DNA of 10,906 bases. Source: an archaeon. Its GTDB lineage: Archaea; Thermoproteota; Nitrososphaeria; Nitrososphaerales; CADDZS01. Within the stretch, counting starts at the first letter, position 1, and each line of letters opens with the position of its first letter. Positions 5,090 through 10,906 of the stretch are shown here, piece after piece. A program made the position numbers and the translations under genes. The stretch spans positions 1 to 10,906 of the forward strand of contig JAKAPU010000084.1 in NCBI GenBank assembly GCA_021806865.1, in the 5' to 3' direction. A model generated the notes under the pieces. It searched no databases. It saw only the letters and a list, made by a program, of their open reading frames with translations, and was not told the origin of the DNA.

Positions 5090-5829
5090 AGATTTCTCTC
5101 TTCGTCGCTGAATGCGTCAGCATTTCGATCTTTGATCAATCAATCGGAGACATTCAATCAATCTTTCGTAGCGGGAGTATCTTCGCCTCTCAGTTGTTGC
5201 TACTCAACGCGGGAGTATTCGCTCTCATAGGAATTACAGGGTACTGGATTTACATGTCATTCGAAAACAAGAGCGAAACGGAAGCAACCAAAGAAACAGT
5301 AAGGAAAGAGCTAAAGGAAGCTTCCCGTGATTTCTACGATGACTGGCCTAGAATCCGAGCAGTAGTGGCTGAGTACGCTATGGCTCCTTGGATGCAAAGA
5401 AACAGGCTAACGCAGATTGGCACCTCATTCAAGAATAGCATCTTGCATGTTCAAGAGTCTTATTCCCCTTTCTACGCTTCGATTGTGTCGAAGGACGATG
5501 TATCGGAGGAGTTTGTCCAAAAGCGTTTGGAAGCTAGAAAAGTGCAAGCTACAGTGGATAGATTTTCAGCTCTTAGCGATAGGGTTCTTGCCTTGGGACA
5601 CATGCTCGAAAAGATAACTCCTGATTTTAAGGATGAGAAAGGTTGGACAAAGATGGGAGAGAAAATTCTCGATGCAAGCATGTACAAGACATGGACTAAG
5701 AAATATCCCGATTCTTCGCTGACCAAAGATCTTGAGAAGAGGAAGAATGTTGTAATCCCGATTTTGATTACGGGAGACGAAATTCACTCGGAATTGGAGA
5801 AAGAGCTAAATGAGCTGGAAAAACTATGA
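5068..5829 (+). CDS. Element C passenger: single-TM protein with long helical soluble domain
   Basis: 253 residues from ATG. A weakly hydrophobic N-terminal stretch (about 10-40) leads to one clear transmembrane helix (about 42-64, L-L-L-L-N-A-G-V-F-A-L-I-G-I-T-G-Y-W). A charged, mostly helical soluble part follows (about 66-253), rich in Lys/Glu with scattered Trp and with coiled-coil character at both ends (K-E-T-V-R-K-E-L-K-E-A and the final E-L-E-K-E-L-N-E-L-E-K-L). I recognise no enzyme motif or named family. It occupies the same slot as the unrelated multi-TM passenger of element B, between the left end and the RHH gene, and stops three bases before the convergent RHH gene's stop codon. 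AT-rich boxes lie at about 5012-5033. It is likely exchangeable cargo; function unknown. Confidence 0.75.
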   Translation: MEKKRLSKISLFVAECVSISIFDQSIGDIQSIFRSGSIFASQLLLLNAGVFALIGITGYWIYMSFENKSETEATKETVRKELKEASRDFYDDWPRIRAVVAEYAMAPWMQRNRLTQIGTSFKNSILHVQESYSPFYASIVSKDDVSEEFVQKRLEARKVQATVDRFSALSDRVLALGHMLEKITPDFKDEKGWTKMGEKILDASMYKTWTKKYPDSSLTKDLEKRKNVVIPILITGDEIHSELEKELNELEKL

Positions 5830-5832
5830 TCG

Positions 5833-5985
5833 TTAGTCTGCTTTCTTTGATAGGTACTCACTCAAGATCATTCGAGCTGTTTCTGGAATCGAATCCAAAG
5901 CACGTTTCTTTCGTTCGCTCTCTAATCGTCTTTCCATTTCTTCCGTTATGGTCAACATATACCGCTTTTGCGTATCATTCACCAT
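5833..5985 (-). CDS. Small ribbon-helix-helix DNA-binding protein of element C
   Basis: 50 residues on the minus strand, ATG at 5985 to TAA at 5835-5833. The RHH pattern is clear: strand (Y-M-L-T-I-T), helix A (E-E-M-E-R-R-L-E-S-E-R-K-K-R), turn L-D-S-I-P-E-T, helix B (A-R-M-I-L-S-E-Y-L-S-K-K). 26 of 38 residues match the element B protein, including the whole L-D-S-I-P-E-T turn. A TATA box (6006-6014, read on the minus strand) centred about 25 nt before the ATG suggests a leaderless transcript. A palindrome (5992-6005) lies between box and start, as in element B. An in-frame TAA a few codons upstream limits the start choice to this ATG or the TTG just before it. Probably a homodimeric repressor of itself and of the divergent transposase gene; this is inference from layout. 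Confidence 0.84.
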   Translation of the reverse strand: MVNDTQKRYMLTITEEMERRLESERKKRALDSIPETARMILSEYLSKKAD

Positions 5986-5991
5986 CAATCC

Positions 5992-6041
5992 ATAGCAAAC
6001 GCTATCTTAATATACCTATTGCTTGCTACCTAATGATAGCG
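5992..6041. promoter_or_regulatory. Divergent promoter with nested palindromes (element C)
   Basis: ATAGC (5992-5996) with GCTAT (6001-6005) forms a palindrome over the RHH start region. CGCTATC (6000-6006) with GATAGCG (6035-6041) forms a second, 7-bp one that encloses the TATA-like CTTAATATA (6006-6014) and the predicted transposase start site near 6034. The shared half-site GATAGC/GCTATC differs from the CCAGA half-site of element B, so each element would carry its own operator specificity. Confidence 0.6.
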
Positions 6042-6049
6042 AAAGATGT

Positions 6050-7219
6050 ATGGCAACCGCAACCGAGCTTAGACAAACGAAAGGTAAGGAAATCTCCATG
6101 ATGCAAGACGGAGTAACTAGGTACAGCGACATGGAATACTATGTAAAGTCGCAATCGAATGAGACCAAACACTACAACGTTGCTAGAAATCGGAACGGTT
6201 GGTCTTGCTCTTGCCCAGATTTCAGCTTTCGCGGTTGGACTTGCAAGCACATCTATGCAGTACAATTCTCGTACAACTTGAGACAAGTAGTCAAGCGAGA
6301 AATCGTACTGCAACCTATCGCCTCACTCTCTCAATGTCAATTTTGTGGTTCGTCTAAGCTCGTAAAATTCGGCGTTAGAAAAAACAAATGTGGTGAAATC
6401 CAGAGATTTCTCTGCGAATTCTGCAAGCGAACATTCTCGCTAAATGTTGGCTTTGCTCACATGAGACACAACCCACAAGCGATCACGATGGCTATGGACT
6501 CTTACTTTAGGGGAATGAGTCTAAGAAATACGCAAAAGGCTCTTCGAAACATTGGTGTGAAAGTCTCTTACGTTACGGTGTACAACTGGATAAACAAGTA
6601 CGTTTCTCTAATGGAGAAATACGCGAGTAAGATTCAGCCTAATGTCTCTGATGTTTGGAGAGCTGATGAAATCTATGTCAAAGTAAGAGGGAATATGAAG
6701 TATCTATTTGCGTTAATGGATGATGAAACTCGCTTCTGGATAGCTCAAGAAGTCGCAGATACGAAAGAAAAGCACAATCCAAGAGGCTTATTCGCAAACG
6801 GAAAGGAGATCGCTGGAAAGAGACCAGTACGTTTGATCACTGATGGATTGGAGAGCTATCACAATGCATGGAAAAAGGAATTTAGAACGATCGCCTCACC
6901 ACAAGGAGAGCATATCAAGGAAATTTCTCTCAAAGGCCGTATTCATAACAATAAAATGGAAAGAATGAATGGAGAATTCAGAGATCGCGAAAAAGTAACA
7001 CGCGGTCTAAAGACTGAGGATTCTCCAATGTTCAGAGGCTATCAGATATTTCACAACTTCATTCGAGAGCATGAGGCTTTGAACGGAAAGACTCCTAGCG
7101 AATCATGCGGAATTAAGATCGAAGGAGATAACAAATGGAAAACGCTGATTGAGAACGCGAGCGTAGCGAACAATCAACCGAAAGTTAACACGGGCAAATT
7201 GGAGGAGTTTGGAAATTGA
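6050..7219 (+). CDS. SWIM zinc-finger DDE transposase of element C (intact)
   Basis: 389 residues from ATG at 6050; a longer frame from 6023 exists, but the start at 6050 matches the conserved N-terminus of the element B copy. It has the SWIM finger (C53-x-C55-x9-C65-x-H67), a zinc ribbon near residues 96-125, and a DDE core with D206, D265 and E304. A block of 97 residues from Y-L-F-A-L to the G-E-x-R-D-R-E segment differs from the element B protein at only three positions, although the genes differ at many silent sites there. Identity outside the block looks clearly lower by eye. The C-terminus (N-K-W-K-T-L-I-E-N-A-S) is complete. It should mobilise element C by recognising its GGTTCTG ends, and may act on B and A. 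The two zinc modules probably bind DNA; the SWIM fusion is unlike classic IS6 enzymes. Confidence 0.92.
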   Translation: MATATELRQTKGKEISMMQDGVTRYSDMEYYVKSQSNETKHYNVARNRNGWSCSCPDFSFRGWTCKHIYAVQFSYNLRQVVKREIVLQPIASLSQCQFCGSSKLVKFGVRKNKCGEIQRFLCEFCKRTFSLNVGFAHMRHNPQAITMAMDSYFRGMSLRNTQKALRNIGVKVSYVTVYNWINKYVSLMEKYASKIQPNVSDVWRADEIYVKVRGNMKYLFALMDDETRFWIAQEVADTKEKHNPRGLFANGKEIAGKRPVRLITDGLESYHNAWKKEFRTIASPQGEHIKEISLKGRIHNNKMERMNGEFRDREKVTRGLKTEDSPMFRGYQIFHNFIREHEALNGKTPSESCGIKIEGDNKWKTLIENASVANNQPKVNTGKLEEFGN

Positions 7220-7230
7220 CCGACAACCGT

Positions 7231-7245
7231 TATCTTAACAGAACC
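7231..7245 (-). repeat. Right terminal inverted repeat of element C
   Basis: Inverse of 4936-4950, 15 of 15. Confidence 0.92.
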
Positions 7246-7253
7246 AGCCTACA
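7246..7253 (+). repeat. 8-bp direct repeat AGCCTACA, copy 3
   Basis: Right flank of element C and right edge of the island. AGCCTA occurs again at 7257-7262 in host sequence. Confidence 0.9.
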
Positions 7254-7355
7254 CAAAGCCTATCATTGAGAAGAGTTACTACGCCGATTGTCAGCTTGTT
7301 TTGACCCGAGCCTAGAATTCAACACCCCTCTCCATTGAGAGCAAAGGTGGAATAG

Positions 7356-7871
7356 ATGGAACAGATAACACTACTCCTGCTAGCCGGATGGGCAGCTGCA
7401 ATCGCAGCAATAGCAGTAGTCGCCATAAAGGGATTCACGAACGTCTCACCAACCACCACGGCCGTGTTTGCTCAGGCTGCAATAGCGGAAGTACCCGCGG
7501 TACAACCCAGCGAAACAGCGAGCATTGAAGCGCCAGCTGCAGATCCAGTCTCGGTACCCTCGAGCTTAGTTGCAGTCGCAGAAGCACCTCCACCGTTCCC
7601 GGAGGATGGTCCGACAACAAGTTCGACCTCGATACCCGTCGACGTAACAGCTGTTTCAAACATCGCAAATCCAACGGAGATCGCTGCTCCGGCGCTTGTA
7701 ATCAACACACCAAAGCGCAGGACGCGAACAAGGAAACTTCCAACAGATCCTAGTGCGCCGAGGAGAAGACGAGCCACAAAGCCAAAGGAAATCTCAGCGA
7801 CTCCAGGAACAGTCGACCCCGTGAGCATTCCAACACAAGTTGGCGACCAACCAGCTCAAAATCAAGCATAG
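7356..7871 (+). CDS. Membrane-anchored Ala/Pro/Thr-rich protein with basic tail
   Basis: 171 residues. ATG at 7356 follows AAAGGTGG (7343-7350), a good Shine-Dalgarno, itself preceded by a small CTCTC/GAGAG hairpin (7328-7341). One hydrophobic N-terminal helix (about 4-26, L-L-L-L-A-G-W-A-A-A-I-A-A-I-A-V-V) serves as signal anchor or uncleaved signal peptide. A low-complexity Ala/Pro/Ser/Thr/Val linker (about 30-125) and a strongly basic patch (P-K-R-R-T-R-T-R-K and P-R-R-R-R-A-T-K, about 125-150) follow. No fold is recognised. The composition suggests an exported, unstructured spacer, or a protein whose basic tail touches nucleic acid or the envelope. It is the first host gene right of the island and converges on TiaS. 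Function unknown. Confidence 0.7.
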   Translation: MEQITLLLLAGWAAAIAAIAVVAIKGFTNVSPTTTAVFAQAAIAEVPAVQPSETASIEAPAADPVSVPSSLVAVAEAPPPFPEDGPTTSSTSIPVDVTAVSNIANPTEIAAPALVINTPKRRTRTRKLPTDPSAPRRRRATKPKEISATPGTVDPVSIPTQVGDQPAQNQA

Positions 7872-7904
7872 TAGAAAACTATGTTTTGATTTCCCTCTTT
7901 TTTT
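7858..7904 (+). terminator. Hairpin and T-tract between convergent genes
   Basis: AAATCAA-G-CATAG overlaps the stop codon of the 7356-7871 gene and pairs with CTATG-TT-TTGATTT (to about 7892). A run of seven T follows (7898-7904). Stem plus T-run suits termination of the plus-strand gene; the T-run alone is the usual archaeal signal. Confidence 0.65.
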
Positions 7905-9236
7905 CTAGTCTATCCAGTTTCTGATCAACTTCGAAGGTACAGATTTTCTTCCTACAGAAAACCTCTGAATCGGCTTTGTCAGATGCCTGTGCGCCTTTAC
8001 AGGTGGTAAGTAGATCTTCCTTTCCAAATTTCTCTTCACTTTGATATCGACCTTTTTAGCTGTCTTGTCTTTTCGGCTGCACTTTTCGCATGCAAATCCC
8101 TGTCCCCTTCCCTCCGACTTCATTGCTGTGCCGCACTTGTCGCACTTTGGGTTTGAGAGCTTCAACTTGTCCGCGAGCCTCAGCACCTCGAAGTACTCCA
8201 GGTTGAGCACTTTGGGATGCTTTGAAGTGGATTTTCTGATACCGCCGCCAACTTCGATCTCGTCGCCCGGAATTAGTTCCATTGCGTGCTTGCGAAAGTC
8301 TGCCGTGGGCTCGTAGCAGGCGCAGTCGATGACTCCTTCCTCGTTTCGAACCTGGAAGAAGACGTGCCCTCCAGTTTCCACGCGTGGTATCGTTGAGACT
8401 ACCGCCCTAAGTTTTCCGGAGAGATAGGCTTTCGGCTCGTCAAGCCCGATGGGTTCGCGAAGATGTTCTCCAGTTCCCTGATTCGAACGAACAATCATCC
8501 ATCCGGAGTGGTTTTCAAGCGGTTCGAGCATCTTGGTCGCTTCGAGCACGTCCTCCGCTCTTTCTCCCCTGATCCCGCACAACACAGGATCAGGGCCATG
8601 CGGAGCTATCATGATGCGACCGTAATCGAAATCCAGGTTACTGAAGGTGCGAGGATAGGTGGCGTTACTCATCAGAACAACCTTTGATCTCTCGACTTTT
8701 CTTGGTAGTTTCAGGTTCTCTCTGTAAGCGATGAGCTCGTAAGTGTGGTCGCCGGGAAGTGTATTTCCTACACCAGCAAGAGCTCCCACAAGACCCTGCT
8801 GCGATCTGAGACCAAGCGAATCCAATCCGTACTTTTCAATTAGGGCGCGAGCCTCTCTCAAACCGAGAACGGAGTGAAGAGCGCGTTTTGAAAAGTTTGC
8901 AATTTCCTCTGGAATCGACTCACCTTCAAACAGGACAAGACCAGAGTTTGCTCTCGGGCTCGTTGCAAATTTTCTTACAAAGGACTCGCATATTGCAAAT
9001 ATTTTCTTGCGCGAAATTGTCGTTTGAATCCGAAGGACAAGCGCCGCATTACCTCTCGTCTTCCATGGGATGTTTGGATTCAGCCTTATCAGGTTTGGAT
9101 AGTCGAGCAGTCGAACGCCCATTCCGGTAAGCTTCTTGACCAGATTGTAACAGAGAAACGTCGTGCACATCCCGTCGCTGGAATCGGTATCGTCGATTCC
9201 AATGTGAAATGTGGACAGGATTTCGCGGCGGGGCAA
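7905..9236 (-). CDS. tiaS: tRNA(Ile2) 2-agmatinylcytidine synthetase TiaS
   Basis: 443 residues. TiaS joins agmatine to C34 of tRNA-Ile2 (CAU) using ATP, so that the tRNA reads AUA rather than AUG; it is essential and found in archaea. Visible parts in order: the N-terminal H-I-G-I-D-D-T-D-S motif (about 11-19) of the catalytic region, the middle ferredoxin-like part, an OB-fold (about 270-355, with R-A-V-V-S-T and G-H-V-F-F-Q-V), and a zinc ribbon C365-x2-C368, C383-x2-C386 followed by a basic tail. The length matches the family. TTG at 9236 is the start, since no ATG or GTG lies in frame near the conserved N-terminus; GGAGTGAT a short way upstream is a fair Shine-Dalgarno. The promoter TATA (9270-9280) is shared with the divergent VOC gene. 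Confidence 0.93.
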   Translation of the reverse strand: MPRREILSTFHIGIDDTDSSDGMCTTFLCYNLVKKLTGMGVRLLDYPNLIRLNPNIPWKTRGNAALVLRIQTTISRKKIFAICESFVRKFATSPRANSGLVLFEGESIPEEIANFSKRALHSVLGLREARALIEKYGLDSLGLRSQQGLVGALAGVGNTLPGDHTYELIAYRENLKLPRKVERSKVVLMSNATYPRTFSNLDFDYGRIMIAPHGPDPVLCGIRGERAEDVLEATKMLEPLENHSGWMIVRSNQGTGEHLREPIGLDEPKAYLSGKLRAVVSTIPRVETGGHVFFQVRNEEGVIDCACYEPTADFRKHAMELIPGDEIEVGGGIRKSTSKHPKVLNLEYFEVLRLADKLKLSNPKCDKCGTAMKSEGRGQGFACEKCSRKDKTAKKVDIKVKRNLERKIYLPPVKAHRHLTKPIQRFSVGRKSVPSKLIRNWID

Positions 9237-9269
9237 TAAGGCACACCATCACTCCTTGTACTCCATTCT

Positions 9270-9280
9270 CAATATATACT
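9270..9280. promoter_or_regulatory. Shared divergent TATA box
   Basis: CAATATATACT is nearly symmetric. It is centred about 28 nt before the ATG at 9303 (plus, near-leaderless) and about 39 nt before the TTG at 9236 (minus), so one box may serve TiaS and the VOC gene. Confidence 0.55.
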
Positions 9281-9302
9281 GAATGGATGAGGAAAAGGTG
9301 CA

Positions 9303-9713
9303 ATGATCACCGATATTGGTTCAGTCCCCATACTTGTGAACGATGCAAAAAGTTCAGCCAAGTGGTACAGCGAGAAACTTGGATTTGAGATAGTCAGCAA
9401 CGAAGGACACTGGGTTGCAGTGAGACCTAGAGGTTCCAACACCATCTTTCACCTTTGCGAAAAGTGCGACGCCTGGGAAAATGATCGGCCGGGCGGCAGC
9501 ACTGGAATCTGGTTGAAATCTGGTGAAAGTGAAACATTCAAGGACGAGAAGACCGGCGCGATAATTCCCAGAAGCAAGGCTCGCAGCGTTGAGGCAACAT
9601 ATGCGGAGCTCAAGAAAAGGGGCGTTGAGTTCAGCCAGGAGCTCGCGGAGTCGCCTTGGGGCAGGTACGCGATATTCAAGGATCCAGACGGGAACGAGTT
9701 CTACATTTGGTGA
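9303..9713 (+). CDS. VOC/glyoxalase-fold (lactoylglutathione lyase-like) protein
   Basis: 136 residues, a single VOC module made of two paired beta-alpha-beta-beta-beta units. The opening V-P-I-L-V-N-D-A-K-S-S-A-K-W-Y-S-E-K-L-G-F-E and the closing G-R-Y-A-I-F-K-D-P-D-G-N-E-F-Y-I-W are diagnostic. The last Glu of D-P-D-G-N-E is the usual metal ligand, and a His in the first half (G-H-W-V) or in I-F-H-L could be another. Members act as glyoxalase I, ring-cleaving dioxygenases, epimerases or antibiotic-binding proteins; the substrate cannot be set from sequence alone. It diverges from tiaS across a shared TATA box and is probably single-gene. Confidence 0.88.
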   Translation: MITDIGSVPILVNDAKSSAKWYSEKLGFEIVSNEGHWVAVRPRGSNTIFHLCEKCDAWENDRPGGSTGIWLKSGESETFKDEKTGAIIPRSKARSVEATYAELKKRGVEFSQELAESPWGRYAIFKDPDGNEFYIW

Positions 9714-9781
9714 TGTAATCTCTTAACTAGATTTCACTCTAGGTTACGAATGCTCTACAGATTAGAAAGGATCTAGCAGTT

Positions 9782-10030
9782 CTAGGATTCGACCACGATC
9801 ATTGTGAGAGTGGATCTGACCTTTTCGAGACGCCTGATCTTCCAGGTGATAGTCTCTTTGACCTTTTCCATGGTGTCTGCCTCGATCTTCGCAACAATGT
9901 CGTACACGCCGTACACAACATAAACTTCCTTGACATGCTCAATGCTGCGTAATTCACGAACTAGATCTTCCTCCGCGCCGAGATCTGCATTTATCAGCAC
10001 GAAAGCCATCGGCAGATGTGTGGTGGTCAC
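9782..10030 (-). CDS. Stand-alone Lrp/AsnC ligand-binding (RAM) domain protein
   Basis: 82 residues from GTG at 10030, or 75 from ATG at 10009. The sequence M-A-F-V-L-I-N-A-D-L-G, then V-R-E-L-R-S-I-E-H-V-K-E-V-Y-V-V-Y-G-V-Y-D-I-V-A-K-I-E-A is a complete RAM fold (beta-alpha-beta-beta-alpha-beta) with the G-x-Y-D turn. The helix-turn-helix that full Lrp regulators carry is absent. Such single-domain proteins are common in archaea and bind small effectors, often amino acids, perhaps forming mixed oligomers with full-length regulators. The TATA box CTATTTAAG is centred about 27 nt before the GTG, which supports a leaderless GTG start over the inner ATG, for which I see no Shine-Dalgarno. Confidence 0.88.
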   Translation of the reverse strand: MTTTHLPMAFVLINADLGAEEDLVRELRSIEHVKEVYVVYGVYDIVAKIEADTMEKVKETITWKIRRLEKVRSTLTMIVVES

Positions 10031-10053
10031 GAGTTAATGAGACCCATTGTCTT

Positions 10054-10062
10054 CTTAAATAG
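10054..10062 (-). promoter_or_regulatory. TATA box of the Lrp-type gene
   Basis: CTATTTAAG on the minus strand, centred about 27 nt upstream of GTG 10030. Confidence 0.55.
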
Positions 10063-10137
10063 TTTTTCGATTACTCTGAAAGCCTGCAACTCATTTTATC
10101 ATTTTGCTGCAATTTTAGGGAAGGGTGACAAGATATT

Positions 10138-10707
10138 TTGAAAGACTCTTTCCGATCCTTCGATGTTGATTTGAAGGAACCTCCCAGATCTTATCCTCGA
10201 ATTTTCATCCTGCAGCTGAGACAGGATGATCCGTCGAAGAACACTTCAGCCAAGATGCGCAAGTTCGGCTACGCCAGGCCAACCAGCTCATCAAGAATTC
10301 CGAGAGATTCCATCGTCCTCAACCCCTTCGCCGAGAAAGTACTGCTGCCCAGCGACAGGGAGACGGCGCTCCGAAACGGTCTCGTCGTGATCGATTGCTC
10401 CTGGGCGCACGCGGAGGAGGTGTTCTCCCACAGGTACAAGGGTATCCACAGAAAGCTGCCCGCCCTAATCGCCGGAAATCCCACCAACTACTCGAGACTC
10501 GGAAGTTTGAGTTCGCTTGAAGCTAGCGCCGCCGCTCTCTACATCATGAATTTCCAGGAAGTTGCTAGAAAAATGCTTACTCTGTACAAGTGGGGAGAGA
10601 CGTTTCTTACGCTGAACAAGGACGCGCTGGACGAGTACGCCAAGGTGCAGTCGCAGGAAGAGATCTCTACGATTGAGCGCTCGTATTTCGCCGCGCTCCT
10701 TTCCTGA
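10138..10707 (+). CDS. tsr3: Tsr3-type rRNA aminocarboxypropyltransferase
   Basis: 189 residues. Tsr3 transfers the 3-amino-3-carboxypropyl group of S-adenosylmethionine to a (methyl)pseudouridine in the P-site region of small-subunit rRNA during late ribosome maturation. Family blocks are visible: D-D-P-S-K-N-T-S-A-K-M-R-K-F-G, V-L-N-P-F-A-E-K-V-L-L-P-S-D, V-I-D-C-S-W-A-H-A-E-E, H-R-K-L-P-A-L-I-A-G-N-P-T-N-Y, S-L-E-A-S-A-A-A-L-Y-I and Y-K-W-G-E-T-F-L-T-L-N. The length is normal for the short archaeal form, which lacks the extended tail of yeast. The TTG at 10138 is preceded by a G-rich stretch (GGGAAGGGTGA); no upstream ATG is in frame. It diverges from the Lrp-type gene. Confidence 0.93.
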   Translation: MKDSFRSFDVDLKEPPRSYPRIFILQLRQDDPSKNTSAKMRKFGYARPTSSSRIPRDSIVLNPFAEKVLLPSDRETALRNGLVVIDCSWAHAEEVFSHRYKGIHRKLPALIAGNPTNYSRLGSLSSLEASAAALYIMNFQEVARKMLTLYKWGETFLTLNKDALDEYAKVQSQEEISTIERSYFAALLS

Positions 10708-10906
10708 TCTGCTCTGTTTGCTTCGAGATAGAGTATTTCTATCTAGGACTGATAGTTTCTCCTACGCCTGTGTGGAAAATGGATGGGGCCCTTTTAAACA
10801 GACACACGAATCAATGGAAACTCCACGAATTCATACACACCTCAAGACGTTCAAAGCTCTCTTCTTACAGGAATCCATTGTTTCAAGATCGGAAGCTGGA
10901 TTCCCT
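10708..10906 (+). other. Right edge: intergenic, possible start of another gene
   Basis: A frame opens at ATG 10814 and stays open to the window edge (31 codons, beginning M-E-T-P-R-I-H-T-H-L). The AT-rich CTTTTAAA at 10791-10798 is only about 19 nt before it, short for a leaderless start. No family is recognisable from so little, so this is a weak call. Confidence 0.25.

Larger units (their letters stand above)
4936..7245 (+). mobile_element. Element C: IS6-like transposon with cargo, apparently intact
   Basis: 2310 bp with 15-bp perfect terminal repeats starting GGTTCTGTTAAGATA (4936-4950 and, inverted, 7231-7245) and AGCCTACA on both sides. Further inward similarity continues imperfectly. 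The gene order matches element B: passenger (+), RHH (-), SWIM/DDE transposase (+), all three open and undisturbed. The outer seven bases equal those of B, but positions 8-15 differ, so B and C are distinct species of one family rather than copies from a recent duplication. A small subterminal hairpin (CCGAT 4951-4955 with ATCGG 4964-4968) mirrors the one in B. Confidence 0.9.

Noticed and set aside
6023..6049. Upstream start for the element C transposase adding nine residues
   Set aside because: The extra residues have no counterpart in the element B copy, whose conserved N-terminus begins at the position matching 6050.
5826..6101. 91-codon plus-strand frame between passenger and transposase of element C
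   Set aside because: Same situation as in element B: a shadow of the RHH gene and of the transposase N-terminus.
1303..7253. The repeated 22-base unit as a CRISPR-like array
   Set aside because: Only two full copies plus single half-copies, spaced by kilobases of genes, with no spacers or cas genes.
8041..9239. Plus-strand frames opposite tiaS and the 9049-9303 minus frame
   Set aside because: They are shadows; the TiaS frame carries the conserved I-D-D-T-D motif, OB-fold and zinc ribbon over its whole length.

Overview
The window is a piece of archaeal chromosome. The evidence is a TiaS tRNA-Ile2 agmatidine synthetase, an archaeal-type Tsr3 rRNA-modifying enzyme, a stand-alone Lrp/AsnC ligand-binding protein, and AT-rich TATA-like boxes about 25-28 nt ahead of several start codons that imply leaderless transcripts. 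A Nitrososphaerota (Thaumarchaeota) or related TACK archaeon fits best, but the phylum is inferred from general gene character only.

Layout. (1) 1-1102, host: the 3' end of a GNAT acetyltransferase gene and a zinc-ribbon membrane protein. (2) 1195-7253, a mobile island: three related insertion elements in the same orientation. A is only a right-end remnant, B spans 1318-4927 and C spans 4936-7245. All three junctions carry the same 8 bases, AGCCTACA. B and C share one plan: left inverted repeat, a passenger membrane-protein gene, a small ribbon-helix-helix (RHH) gene on the opposite strand, a SWIM zinc-finger DDE transposase gene, right inverted repeat. The passengers are unrelated to each other, while the RHH and transposase genes are homologous. 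(3) Inside B, a third kind of element, an IS110/IS1111-type element (about 3323-4820), interrupts the 3' end of the transposase. It carries a DEDD recombinase and a noncoding region that looks like a bridge RNA, with guide segments matching both sides of its own insertion site. (4) 7254-10906, host: a secreted or anchored Ala/Pro-rich protein, TiaS, a VOC/glyoxalase-fold protein, the Lrp-type protein, Tsr3, and an unassigned right edge.

How the parts may work together. In B and C the RHH gene diverges from the transposase gene, and both promoters lie in a short region full of palindromes. A palindrome covers each RHH start, and related half-sites recur at the passenger start. The simplest reading is a small repressor controlling itself, transposition and the cargo. 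The two RHH genes are short, lie on the minus strand and would be missed by usual length cut-offs. The host genes are translation and RNA-modification functions with no visible tie to the island.
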